A DNA stretch of 64,000 nucleotides from Lachnospiraceae bacterium (GCA_017436305.1 JAFSDJ010000095.1:1-64000), one strand, 5' to 3'; counted from the stretch's first letter, positions 1 through 8,033 are shown. Numbers and translations are program-made. The notes: generated from the letters alone by a model not told the origin.

Positions 1-150
1 TGTTCACTCGTACCTCGTAAACAGTAACAATTCGCAGGCTCATTTAAAGTTTTGCTACGCAAAAGGAGCCTGCTCACACCCAAATCACGTTCATACGCAA
101 CAAAACAGCAAGTGTTTTGTTGCTGACTGAACAGTAACAACTATTACATG
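1..150 (-). repeat. dispersed intergenic repeat, copy A
   Basis: Read on the minus strand this runs from GTTACTGTTCAGTCAGCAAC to GTTACTGTTTACGAGGTACG and ends in GTGAACA. The same ends occur in the same order at 2903-2998, on the plus strand and with a shorter middle. A related end, TACTGTTTACGAGGTACGAG, is at 54831. An internal module, CAAAACAGCAAGTGTTTTG near 112-130, is itself a hairpin and recurs in part at 1094-1116. It is non-coding; I see no transposase. The rest of this intergenic stretch (151-421) shows only a short GGCAATTCATTGCC palindrome near 242 and no gene. Confidence 0.65.
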
Positions 151-421
151 TTTAAACAGAATACCGAATTTGTGATTGCATTTTTTAGATAACTATGTTA
201 TTCTAAATCCAAGCAAATAGTTCTGTTATTATTTTCTATGTGGCAATTCATTGCCATATCTGGTTAGGAGAGCAACCATTCGTTTATCTAACAAAACTCT
301 TGCTTAAATTTCACAATAATAACAATAGAGGCAGGAGATAGATAAAGTTGGGGGTTTTTTACTGATTACCTGTGATTAGTAACGTTGACTTTATTGAGAG
401 TATCTGCCGGATAGGAGAATT

Positions 422-1075
422 ATGCCACTTAGGGATTTAATATATGTCGCAAATCTATTAGCAGGTATCGTAAAGGATGAAAATTTGTATGGAACATCAT
501 TAGTTAAAATTCCCCTTCCACAGTTTGTTACTTTTTATAATGGGGTAGATAAACAGTTGGAGCGGGTGGAAATGAAGTTGTCGGACGCGTACAATGTATT
601 TACGGATAATCCCCAGCTGGAATTAAAATGTATTATGCTAAATCTAAACAAAGGGTATAATAAAGAACTAATGTCCAGATGTGAGACATTAAAGGGGTAT
701 ATGACATTTGTAGATAAAGTAAGGGATTATCAACAGGAAATGCCATTAGAGAGTGCAATAGATTCTGCAATTGAGGAATGTATCAAGGAGCATATATTAG
801 AAGAGTTTATGAAACGTGAGAAAGCGATGGTGAGGAGTATGTCAGTGTTAGAATTTAATTTGGAGAAGCAGTTGAAGTTTATGAAAGCAGAGGGAAAAGC
901 AGAAGGAATTATCGAATTTTTAGAGGAAATGGGAAATATTCCGGATACTGTAAAAGAAGCAGTTTTATCAGAAACAAATTTAGATACATTAAAGAGATGG
1001 AACAAATTAGCTGCAAGGAGTGAGTCAGTAGAGGAATTTGTGAAGTCAGCTGGAATTGTATTGAAAAAAAAATAA
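422..1075 (+). pseudogene. Rpn-type PD-(D/E)XK nuclease, C-terminal remnant
   Basis: The 217-residue product begins directly with MPLRDLIYVANLLAG and continues with PLPQFVTFYNG, the middle of a large Clostridia family of recombination-promoting-nuclease (Rpn) proteins. In full-length members about 100 residues precede this, carrying the nuclease core with its Asp and E-x-(Q/E)-K residues; none of that is encoded here, and the upstream frame has stops at 305 and beyond. A ribosome site (AGGAG, 413-417) sits before the ATG, so the remnant may still be translated. The C-terminal part has the family's charged helical tail. It is probably a 5'-truncated gene. A small C-terminal isoform is the alternative. 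It lies between inverted copies of the dispersed repeat. Confidence 0.6.
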
Positions 1076-1158
1076 TCAGCATACTATTACCCAACAAACA
1101 GCAAGTGTTTGGGTGTTGTGAGAATAATAACGGAATCATTCCCGCATATTTAAAACAA

Positions 1159-1204
1159 AATCGCCACTCTGACGAAACGAAAATGCTCTGTCAGGGTGGC
1201 GATT
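1159..1204. terminator. hairpin terminator between convergent genes
   Basis: AATCGCCAC (1159-1167) pairs perfectly with GTGGCGATT (1196-1204), and an inner TGAC/GTCA adds to the stem. It separates the plus-strand Rpn remnant from the minus-strand EAL gene. On the minus strand it is followed by TTTTGTTTT, so it best fits the EAL gene or both. Confidence 0.6.
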
Positions 1205-1254
1205 AATTCTAATTTACTTCACGTGCCAATAGTAACAATTGAGGTTTTAGTCTA

Positions 1255-2793
1255 TCATGCATTTTTAAGTAAATATTCAATCAAATCCAAATCCTTTTCC
1301 AAATCCTCAAAGGTGGGATAATACTCATCTCCTTTGTAAACCGAATTTACCATGGATTTATTCAAAGAGTCAAAAGCACGTAAGTCAATAGGCTTAGAGA
1401 AGAAATATCCCTGTGCCATATCAGCACCGATTTCTGCAAGGAAATTAGCCTGATCCTCTGTTTCCACACCTTCTACCTGAACGGTTAAATTTACTTCTTT
1501 TGCCATGGCAATCAGGTAGCGGAGAATGGTAAGACCTTCCTCAGAGGTAGTGTTGTTATTTAAGAAGGAACGGTCAAGCTTAATACTGGCAATGGGCAAA
1601 TCTCTCATAAGATTTAATGGTGAATACATACTTCCGAAGTTATCAATGGAAATCATGTAGTCATTTTCATGTAAAGCATGAATGATTTTAATAACATTGT
1701 TAGAACCACCGGAAATACCACGTTCCGGAAGTTCTAATATTAAAAGCTTTTTGTCTATAAGATAATGCTCAGTCAACTCATTTAACTTTGTAATAAACTT
1801 AGTGCTTTCAAAATGAATAGGCGAAACGTTCATAGAAATAGGTGTTGGTTCAATTTTATTGTCAATCCATCTACGAATAGTCTTACAACACTCTTCCCAC
1901 ATGTAATAGTCCAGCTTTTCAATAACGGAAGTACCTTCAAACAATGGAAGGAACGCATAAGGAGAAAGGATTCCCTTTTCCGGGTGGTCCCAACGAACCA
2001 GGGCTTCGGCGCAGGTAATCTTAAAGGTTCGAAGATTTACCATAGGCTGTAAGTACATAAGGAATTTGTGGTCCTCCATAGCCTGTTCCATTTCCTGGCT
2101 CATAGCTTTATTTTCCGTAAAATCCTTATTTAACTCTGCGGTGTAGAAGTTATAGTTGCAAACCTTTTTATTTTTATTTAAGTTTTGCGCTAACATTGCC
2201 CGGTTAATCATATCTAACACTGGTGTTTCCATATCAGAAACCGGATAAATACCGAAGGTTGGCTCTAAGGCAAAGCTGTCATTGTAACGTCTTAAAGAAG
2301 CGGTTATCTCTTCTGTGAACTGAATAATCGTATTGTTGTCATTGGTACGCAAAAGTGCTCCAAATAAGTTAGAGTATAAATGGGCAAATAAAAAACGCTG
2401 TTTTTGCCCAATCTGGCGAAGGCATGTGGCCGCAAAAACAACTACCTTGTCACCTTCTGTAGGTCCAAAAAGCTTATTTACAGTACCTATATTGGAAATG
2501 TTAAAGGTAATCAAAGTAAAAGGAGTTTGCTCCTCATCAAAAAACTGCTCACAGCTTTCGTGAATAAAAAAATCCAGATTACCAATTTTACTGATCGGGT
2601 TAATATAGGCTATTTTATTCAGTTTGTTTAACGTGATTTTATGCTGCTCCTGCTCGCTTTTAAGGTCATTCTCCAAAGAGTCCATTTTTTGCGCTTTATA
2701 TTCATAATAGTGCTTTTGAAGTCTTATCTGATAAATCAAATAACCTGAAAAACCAACCAGTCCTACAATTACCATCATCATTACAAAATTCAT
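1255..2793 (-). CDS. membrane-anchored degenerate GGDEF / EAL domain protein
   Basis: 512 residues. One N-terminal membrane helix (about residues 3-24) is followed by a coiled-coil-like linker (27-60), a GGDEF-like domain (about 65-215) and an EAL domain (about 235-490). In the GGDEF domain the signature position reads LFGALLRT, so diguanylate cyclase activity is unlikely. The EAL domain keeps Glu263 of EAL, Asn322, Glu354, Lys405, EGVET (441-445) and QGYFFSKP. The usual DDFG metal motif is DNFG (384-387), an Asp-to-Asn change. In the family, EAL hydrolyses cyclic di-GMP and a degenerate GGDEF often acts as a GTP-sensing module. Whether this copy is catalytic or only binds c-di-GMP cannot be told. 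The start follows GGAGTGA. A link to motility is inferred from the flagellar genes further along. Confidence 0.88.
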   Translation of the reverse strand: MNFVMMMVIVGLVGFSGYLIYQIRLQKHYYEYKAQKMDSLENDLKSEQEQHKITLNKLNKIAYINPISKIGNLDFFIHESCEQFFDEEQTPFTLITFNISNIGTVNKLFGPTEGDKVVVFAATCLRQIGQKQRFLFAHLYSNLFGALLRTNDNNTIIQFTEEITASLRRYNDSFALEPTFGIYPVSDMETPVLDMINRAMLAQNLNKNKKVCNYNFYTAELNKDFTENKAMSQEMEQAMEDHKFLMYLQPMVNLRTFKITCAEALVRWDHPEKGILSPYAFLPLFEGTSVIEKLDYYMWEECCKTIRRWIDNKIEPTPISMNVSPIHFESTKFITKLNELTEHYLIDKKLLILELPERGISGGSNNVIKIIHALHENDYMISIDNFGSMYSPLNLMRDLPIASIKLDRSFLNNNTTSEEGLTILRYLIAMAKEVNLTVQVEGVETEDQANFLAEIGADMAQGYFFSKPIDLRAFDSLNKSMVNSVYKGDEYYPTFEDLEKDLDLIEYLLKNA

Positions 2794-2844
2794 GGCGTCA
2801 CTCCATCTGTTTTGTTGAATTTAGTAAAAAATTTTCTTGTATAT

Positions 2845-2874
2845 AATATACTCTATTACAGATAAGTCAGTCAA
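2845..2874 (-). promoter_or_regulatory. sigma-A-type promoter of the EAL gene
   Basis: On the minus strand TTGACT (2874-2869) is separated by 18 nt from TATATT (2850-2845), about 50 nt before the start codon of the EAL protein. Confidence 0.5.
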
Positions 2875-2902
2875 GCTATTGAAGGGAAGAACTGCATACG
2901 AA

Positions 2903-3020
2903 GTTACTGTTCAGTCAGCAACAAAACACTTGCTCGCAGCAAAACATAAAATGAGCCTGCAAATTGTTACTGTTTACGATGTACCAGTGAACAGTAGCTA
3001 TATGAACAGTAGCTATACGA
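2903..3020 (+). repeat. dispersed intergenic repeat, copy C
   Basis: GTTACTGTTCAGTCAGCAAC starts this copy, with ATGAGCCTGC and TTGTTACTGTTTACGATG further in and CCAGTGAACAGTAGC at the end. It matches the reverse complement of 1-145 apart from a shorter middle. It ends with a short tandem duplication of GAACAGTAGCTAT(A/T). The whole 2794-3128 interval between the EAL gene and the next gene otherwise holds only the EAL promoter. Confidence 0.65.
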
Positions 3021-3128
3021 ATATTGCATTTACATCATTTTGTGGTTAAAATAAGTAAAGCACATATCAGAATATAAAACGAAACGGGCGATGAACGGTA
3101 TTTTACATAGGAAAAACGGAGGAAAAAG

Positions 3129-4376
3129 ATGTTTGATGTGACCGATAAAGAAAAACAAGTATTTACAGGCTTTGTAAACCAGCTTGTAAAGTGGAGTAAG
3201 GGTGGAGAAACTCCCACAAATGGCAATCAGGACACTGCATATTATCTGAATTTGCAAAAGGAAAGACTTCAAAAAAAGGGATTGCGCTTACAGTACGATT
3301 TAAGAGAGAGGGAAAATTTTGAAGTTCATGGGACAACCAAAAGAAGCAATAAATATACCTGCACCATGGCATGGCAGAGCTTTTTCAAAAAAACATCTAT
3401 TTTTCAGGGAAATAAAAGAATTTATCAACACAAGGACAATGAACTTGTTTATGGTATTGTAACAAGCATGAATCAAAGTGAAATGACAGGAGAAGAAACC
3501 TATGTGTGCCCAAACTGTGGTGGGGTCAGTACCATTAATCAGTTGTTTAAAGGATGTCCTTATTGTGAAACCAGATTTACCATGGAGGATTTGTACCCAA
3601 AGGTTACCAATCATTTTTTCCTGCGTGATTATGGGCAAAATGAAAAGGAAATGAAGGCCATGACAATTAAGTATGTGTTAATTGGTATGGTAATATGCTG
3701 TATTATTATGTTGTTTTTAGGATTAATGGATACCATGAAGGGCCGGGAATTTAATCTGTCCTCCAGAATTTTTAAAGGATGCCTGATAGGAGGATTTTAC
3801 GGGCTCCTGGCAGTTCCGCTCAGTTTATTTTTTGGCATATTAAAGGATGCAATAAAGACACTGCCGATTCTTTCACGAACAACGGGAACCAAAAAGAAAA
3901 TTACGGAAATACTGTCTGCCTATGACAACACCTTTTCCTACGACCATTTCGTAAGCCGTGTGCTGGCACTTTTAAAAATGATTGTGTATTCCTATGACAG
4001 GACAGACATGCCTGCCTACGACAAACCGGAAAAGGGACCGGATTATTCCGATATTGTAGAGAGTGTGTATCGTGGCGCCATGGCATTAAAAAATCATACA
4101 GTAGAAAACGGCTACTGCTATTTGGAGTTAGAAGTCATCATGGTAGACCTTTGCTTAAAAGGAGGAAGAATCAAACGTGTGGAAGAAAGCTTCTTTATGG
4201 TAATCTGCAAAAACATAGAAAAGCCTGAGAATTTTGGATTTTCCATTAAAAAAGTACAGTGTAAAGGCTGTGGAGCCAGCTTTGATGCCACTAGAATTAA
4301 GCATTGTCCACACTGCAGGAGTGAATATGAATTAAAAGAAGATGACTGGGTCGTACTTAGCATCTGGAGACAATAG
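3129..4376 (+). CDS. zinc-ribbon, Tim44-like membrane protein
   Basis: 415 residues, ATG 10 nt after GGAGG. A first zinc ribbon spans about 127-146 (CPNC...CPYC), two membrane helices follow at about 181-200 and 216-237, then a soluble domain resembling bacterial Tim44-like domains (about 250-375). A second zinc ribbon closes the protein (CKGC...CPHC, about 380-397). Similar proteins are common in Clostridia and unassigned; the Tim44-like fold suggests membrane-associated protein or lipid handling, but nothing here proves it. It is transcribed alone and is the last host gene before the prophage. Confidence 0.7.
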   Translation: MFDVTDKEKQVFTGFVNQLVKWSKGGETPTNGNQDTAYYLNLQKERLQKKGLRLQYDLRERENFEVHGTTKRSNKYTCTMAWQSFFKKTSIFQGNKRIYQHKDNELVYGIVTSMNQSEMTGEETYVCPNCGGVSTINQLFKGCPYCETRFTMEDLYPKVTNHFFLRDYGQNEKEMKAMTIKYVLIGMVICCIIMLFLGLMDTMKGREFNLSSRIFKGCLIGGFYGLLAVPLSLFFGILKDAIKTLPILSRTTGTKKKITEILSAYDNTFSYDHFVSRVLALLKMIVYSYDRTDMPAYDKPEKGPDYSDIVESVYRGAMALKNHTVENGYCYLELEVIMVDLCLKGGRIKRVEESFFMVICKNIEKPENFGFSIKKVQCKGCGASFDATRIKHCPHCRSEYELKEDDWVVLSIWRQ

Positions 4377-4457
4377 GTGGATTCAAAAATAATTTATAAT
4401 ATAGAATACATCTTTCGGTAATGAAAAAAATGTATTTAAATATAAAAAGGAAACTAT

Positions 4458-4472
4458 TTAATTAAAACAAAG
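4458..4472 (+). repeat. candidate left attachment repeat
   Basis: TTAATTAAAACAAAG, repeated exactly and in the same orientation at 12436-12450. The flanking bases differ. The AT-rich composition weakens the case. A terminator pointing away from the host gene lies inside this boundary at 4589, which suggests the real edge could be nearer 4616-4636. Confidence 0.4.
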
Positions 4473-4588
4473 TCAAAATTGCAAGAAGAAATTAGAGTTT
4501 TTAACTAAGTTTGTGAAATGTTAATAAATCAGTACGTAGAATCACACTTGTTTTATTGTGAAAAATTAACAACGTTTTAAACACTTTT

Positions 4589-4615
4589 AGACCGTCTTAA
4601 GGCGGTCTTTTTTTT
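4589..4615 (+). terminator. rho-independent terminator
   Basis: AGACCGTC (4589-4596), loop TTAA, GGCGGTCT (4601-4608) with one G-T pair, followed by eight Ts. Orientation is plus, so it serves the Tim44-like gene 210 nt upstream rather than the minus-strand transposase. Confidence 0.8.
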
Positions 4616-4636
4616 CTTTATTAAATTGTTAATGAA

Positions 4637-5644
4637 TTATTCTAATTGGATTTTAGACAAATATTCTCTACTACTTAGCCCTTTAAAAATACGTCTAGGA
4701 TAATTATTTATAAAATCTTCTATGTGTTGAATTTCTTTTTCTGTATAATCTTTAAAGTCACACCCCTTTGGGGCGAAACGTCTAATAAACTTATTCTGAT
4801 TTTCATTACTTCCTCTTTCTCCGGAGCAGAACGGATGACAGAAATATGTTATAGTCCTGTTTCCTTTCTCAATGTTTTCCCAATCCATAAACTCAACACC
4901 ATTATCCATAGTTATAGATTTAAATTTTTTCCGGAATCGTTTTTTACCTATTTTTCTTTCTAAGCGGTTAAGTGCTTTTACAACTGATTCTGCTTTCTTG
5001 TTTGCAATTTTGATTATAATTTCTTCTCTAGTCATTCTTTCCGTTAATACCAGTAATACTTTTTTACTTTTCTTTTTTCCGCCTACTACAGTATCCATTT
5101 CCCAGTGACCGTATTCTTTTCGTTTCAGTACATCTTTAGGTCTTTCTTCTATGGAACGTGATTGGGTGTTATGTAGCGCTACGGTCCTTTTCTGCTGTTT
5201 TTTCTTATGTTTTGATTTTTTATAGGGCATATCATTTTCCGTAAGGTTTAAATATAAATCATTATAATAATAATTATACAAAGTTCTTTCACAAACTTTT
5301 GTCCGAAAATTTTTTGTAGATTTTAAATGCAAAACAGCATAAAAAGAATAATGTTCTTTTATTTTTTGTTCAACATATTTTATAAAAGCTAAATCATTTC
5401 CAACTTTTAAAGGCCTACCTTTATTTTTTTGTATCTTTAAATAGTTTTCATGGGCAGTATCTGCACAGTATTCTTTTCTTGTTGTTAAATCTGTATTTAA
5501 AAGAGTAATAGTTCCTCTTTTTATTTCATTGTAGATAGTAGCAGGACACCGATTCATTTTTTTTGAAATTTCTATAACTGGATAACCTTCTTTCAAATAT
5601 GTTTCTAATTGATACCGTTCTTTTTCTGTAATATGTTTTCTCAT
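4637..5644 (-). CDS. IS30-family transposase, probably phage-borne
   Basis: 335 residues, start after TAGGAGAAAGCT. The N-terminal helix-turn-helix region (MRKHITEKERYQLETYLKEG) and the DDE core match IS30: the first Asp in HWEMDTVVGG, the second in TMDNGVEF, and the Glu in the SNENQNKFIRRF segment. The ending, NNYPRRIFKGLSSREYL, is typical. No IS30 terminal inverted repeats directly around the gene were found, and it reads the same way as the phage genes. Spiroplasma filamentous phages are known to carry IS30/IS3-type transposases as their integration enzyme, so a similar role is plausible here. An unrelated IS next to the phage is the alternative. Confidence 0.88.
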   Translation of the reverse strand: MRKHITEKERYQLETYLKEGYPVIEISKKMNRCPATIYNEIKRGTITLLNTDLTTRKEYCADTAHENYLKIQKNKGRPLKVGNDLAFIKYVEQKIKEHYSFYAVLHLKSTKNFRTKVCERTLYNYYYNDLYLNLTENDMPYKKSKHKKKQQKRTVALHNTQSRSIEERPKDVLKRKEYGHWEMDTVVGGKKKSKKVLLVLTERMTREEIIIKIANKKAESVVKALNRLERKIGKKRFRKKFKSITMDNGVEFMDWENIEKGNRTITYFCHPFCSGERGSNENQNKFIRRFAPKGCDFKDYTEKEIQHIEDFINNYPRRIFKGLSSREYLSKIQLE

Positions 5645-5811
5645 AGCTTTCTCCTATATTATTTTTTCACGTACCATTCCTAACCCCCTGTTAAGGACTG
5701 ACTAATTTCGGGGAAAACCTCAATAAGTCATTCCTAAAGCTCCCCCTTCCCCAACTCCTGGGGGGAGATTAATTTCAGTTTAGGTTTTGGTTTTTAAAAT
5801 AGTAGTGGGAA

Positions 5812-6086
5812 ACAGTACGTTTTTTTATCCATTTTTTTTTCAACCCCTTTTCTATGTTCTTATAAGTTTTTGGGTATTTCCTTGTTCCACCCTAATTGAC
5901 ACTAACAGAATTATTTTAATAAGTAAATGGGATAAAAATTTTTTAAATATATAAAAATTTTTTATCTTATTCCATTGACTTATTAAAAAAATTCTGTTCA
6001 AGACGTGTCAGGGCGAAACGAGGAAATACTCAAAAAGCATATACATACAAAGAAAGGAGTTGAAGAAAAATGTATAAAAAAACTGG
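5812..6086. repeat. long imperfect palindrome with duplicated leader sequences
   Basis: The left arm (about 5812-5948) and right arm (about 5951-6086) are reverse complements with small gaps. Runs such as CAGAATT(A/T)TTTTAATAAGT and (G/A)AGTATTTCC(T/C)(T/C)GTT-like segments match. The centre is a strong AT-rich stem (AAAAATTTTTT on both sides). Each arm, read outward, has the same layout: a gtgtca-like box, ggaaata, a purine-rich ribosome site and an ATG opening M(D/Y)KKT. These mini-ORFs are short: MDKKTYCFPLLF on minus and MYKKTG on plus. So an inverted duplication of one leader is likely. It also fits a replication or packaging structure. The rest of 5645-6171 holds a GC-rich hairpin, CTCCCCC(5732)/GGGGGGAG(5767 region). 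Confidence 0.75.
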
Positions 6087-6171
6087 ATAATAAAGGAGCT
6101 CACAAGAAAAGCCTAAAAAACATTATTTAAAATCGGCTACTCAATAGGGAAGAAAGGAAAGGTAAAAAAAT

Positions 6172-6399
6172 ATGAAAGAATACAATGTTACACTAACCGA
6201 AAAGGATATGGAACTTATAAGTACATGTTTATGCGGTGAAATACTGGATTGCCAAAAAAGAATTGAAATATTTGAAAAAGCTGTAAACATGAATGTAGAT
6301 AAAAGCTTATCAAAAAAGAACTTAGATAGAAATAAAGATAAAATAAACGAATGTGACAAGTTATGGCATAAATTACAAGACATATTATACATACAATAA
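6172..6399 (+). CDS. small phage protein, unknown
   Basis: 75 residues, ATG preceded by GAAAGGAAAGG. Mostly charged and helical, with three Cys near the middle (CLC at 20-22 and C28) and one near the end. It is one of two small genes on the plus strand between the long palindrome and the bidirectional terminator at 6635, divergent from the transposase. Such positions often hold early or regulatory phage genes, but no domain is recognised. Confidence 0.55.
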   Translation: MKEYNVTLTEKDMELISTCLCGEILDCQKRIEIFEKAVNMNVDKSLSKKNLDRNKDKINECDKLWHKLQDILYIQ

Positions 6400-6476
6400 T
6401 TTTAAATGCTGTCCTATCGGCTTGACGGGGAGAAAGGAAAAAGCCTATAATATCCCTAAAGAAAGGGGTGTAGGCT

Positions 6477-6629
6477 ATGGAAAAAGATATGACAGAAAAA
6501 GAAAGACAGGACACAAGAAAAGCACTATTATATGAATTAAGATTAATATTTGCAAATGGAGAAAAAGAAAACTACACAAAAACAGAAATATTAGAAAAAT
6601 TTGATACAATCGCAATGAAAAACGACTAA
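6477..6629 (+). CDS. small phage protein, unknown (50 aa)
   Basis: ATG at 6477 (MEKDMTEKERQDTRKALLYE), stop TAA 6627-6629. Charged and helical. The ribosome site AAAGGGGTG lies inside an inverted pair, AAGCCTATA...CCCT with AGGGGTGTAGGCT, so the leader may mask its own translation start. It ends 6 nt before a strong bidirectional terminator, which supports it as a real gene. Function unknown. Confidence 0.55.
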   Translation: MEKDMTEKERQDTRKALLYELRLIFANGEKENYTKTEILEKFDTIAMKND

Positions 6630-6634
6630 AAAAG

Positions 6635-6670
6635 AGAGGATAGTTAGCACGTGTTAACTATCCTCTTTTA
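6635..6670. terminator. bidirectional terminator between convergent phage genes
   Basis: AGAGGATAGTTA (6635-6646) pairs perfectly with TAACTATCCTCT (6655-6666). There is a T-rich tail on both strands (TTTTA on plus, CTCTTTTTT on minus). It separates the plus-strand small genes from the Rep-downstream gene. Confidence 0.85.
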
Positions 6671-6674
6671 CTTG

Positions 6675-6827
6675 CTAGTTTTTATTATCAGATTTTTCTA
6701 TACGTGCACATGCACCATTAGATATACATTCATCATCTTTAAAATCAGCACATCCAGAACAAGGATGATTACCATTACAAAAATATTCTTCAATTTCTCT
6801 ATCATCCCAAAAATTATAATCATACAT
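6675..6827 (-). CDS. Cys-rich small phage protein
   Basis: 50 residues from the ATG at 6827, chosen because GGAGAA lies 7 nt upstream. A longer in-frame start at 6857 would overlap rep. Five Cys at about 17, 23, 26, 34 and 40 (including CSGC) suggest metal binding or a disulfide fold. It follows rep in the same operon and precedes the bidirectional terminator. No family recognised. Confidence 0.6.
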   Translation of the reverse strand: MYDYNFWDDREIEEYFCNGNHPCSGCADFKDDECISNGACARIEKSDNKN

Positions 6828-6843
6828 AATATAATTCTCCTTT

Positions 6844-7854
6844 TTATTTATTTGCATATGCGAATACTTGTTTAATTTCTCTTTCCGTAATAGGTTCCCA
6901 CCTCTTCAAATAATCATCAATACAATAAAATTCCCTAATATGTTCCGCATCATCATATACCTTTACAGCATGTATTCTTCTAAGGAAAGCTTTCCAAGTT
7001 TCTACATGTTCTCTTTTTATATCCCTATATTGTTCTTCTAAAGGGATATTAGATATAATGAAAACCTTTGTATAACAAGCTTGTTTATTATTATATCTAC
7101 ATGGTAAATCCAGTGGGTAACCGTCTAAGTAATTGAGCATTTCACTAATTCTAAAATTACTACTATAAAATTCTTCAAATATAATAACATCCTGTGAGCG
7201 GTAACTATCCCAAGGGTGCTGATAATCAGTTACGCGGTAAACGTTTTCATACCCATATCTTTCCATAATTCCCCTTGTTTTTCCTGTGCCGGTTTTACCG
7301 TAATAATATTCTACTTGCAATGTACGAAAAGTATTTTTAAATTCTTCCTGTTTAATAATCTGCCTACACCGTTCAATCTTATCCAGTTGAGTCATGTATT
7401 CCGGATTTTCTTCCAGTATCTCAAAATTTGTCATACCTTCTTTTATCCAATCATACAACCTATTTAAATCATTCCGCTTGCCCTGGTGTTCAATAGGTAC
7501 TTGTCCCATTTCTTCAAAAGTTTCTTTTAAATTTGTTTCTGCCTTATCAGTATCTTTATATTTTCCTTCCTTCCTTATGTAATCCCTGTTATCCTGTGGA
7601 GTTCCACGACACATATCAATATGAGCCCCGGGAAAACGGTTTTTCAAAGTTTGAAATCTTATCTGATTAGCAGAATATATAAAGAGGTGCGTGTGATATG
7701 TTTGGGTTTTACCGCCTATCTCATCACACATACACCAATAGCTACAGCTTTTAAACAGTGGAAGAATATCTTTTAATGTCTCATGGGAATAATTATGTTC
7801 CAAAGGATTATTAAAAGTTAAAAGCCATTTACGGCTCCTAATATTTCTATCCAT
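6844..7854 (-). CDS. rep: CRESS-type rolling-circle replication initiator (HUH endonuclease + SF3 helicase)
   Basis: 336 residues, start after GGAGTG. HUH endonuclease: motif I LLTFNN (11-16), motif II HTH (54-56) in TYHTHLFI, motif III Y92-x-x-K95 in DYIRKEGKY. SF3 helicase: Walker A GKTGTGKT (186-193), Walker B VIIFEEF (223-229), motif C FIISN (265-269), and a FLRRI arginine segment (290-294). This two-domain arrangement, with the motif spellings, is that of circovirus- or geminivirus-like Reps and of bacterial pCRESS elements, not of the pII or Rep_1/Rep_2 initiators usual for filamentous phages. It should nick the origin 130 nt upstream and unwind the duplex to make the virion strand. The catalytic residues are all present. 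Confidence 0.93.
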   Translation of the reverse strand: MDRNIRSRKWLLTFNNPLEHNYSHETLKDILPLFKSCSYWCMCDEIGGKTQTYHTHLFIYSANQIRFQTLKNRFPGAHIDMCRGTPQDNRDYIRKEGKYKDTDKAETNLKETFEEMGQVPIEHQGKRNDLNRLYDWIKEGMTNFEILEENPEYMTQLDKIERCRQIIKQEEFKNTFRTLQVEYYYGKTGTGKTRGIMERYGYENVYRVTDYQHPWDSYRSQDVIIFEEFYSSNFRISEMLNYLDGYPLDLPCRYNNKQACYTKVFIISNIPLEEQYRDIKREHVETWKAFLRRIHAVKVYDDAEHIREFYCIDDYLKRWEPITEREIKQVFAYANK

Positions 7855-7878
7855 ATATCTACACTCCGTTTAGGCTTT

Positions 7879-7977
7879 TGTCTCAAAAGTTATAATGTCT
7901 CATGAGTTGTCTCATAAAATGTCTCAAAGAAAAAGCCTGTATTTATGCTATTTAAAGTTGTTTTGTCTCATGTCTCA
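7879..7977. repeat. six TGTCTCA iterons next to the origin
   Basis: TGTCTCA occurs at 7879-7885, 7896-7902, 7908-7914, 7920-7926, 7964-7970 and 7971-7977, all in the same orientation. The second, third and fourth copies are spaced 12 bp; the last two are tandem and touch the origin stem. Iterons beside the hairpin are the known Rep-binding layout in CRESS-DNA replicons. Confidence 0.8.
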
Positions 7978-7980
7978 AAA

Positions 7981-8012
7981 GTTGCCTAAGGGTAATACTG
8001 GCCTTAGGCAAC
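7981..8012 (-). other. predicted rolling-circle origin stem-loop with NANTATTAC nonanucleotide
   Basis: GTTGCCTAAGG (7981-7991) pairs perfectly with CCTTAGGCAAC (8002-8012). The 10-nt loop, read on the minus strand, is CCAGTATTAC, so CAGTATTAC matches the NANTATTAC nonanucleotide of circoviruses and geminiviruses, nicked by Rep between TATT and AC. The nicked strand is the coding strand of the phage genes, as for a filamentous phage virion strand. It lies between rep and zot, directly beside the iterons. Confidence 0.85.
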
Positions 8013-8033
8013 CCCCTTGACAGCATGAACCCA

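Noticed and set aside
4637..5644. Stand-alone IS30 insertion with its own terminal inverted repeats
   Set aside because: No matching inverted repeats were found on both sides of the gene; only the long palindrome on one side.
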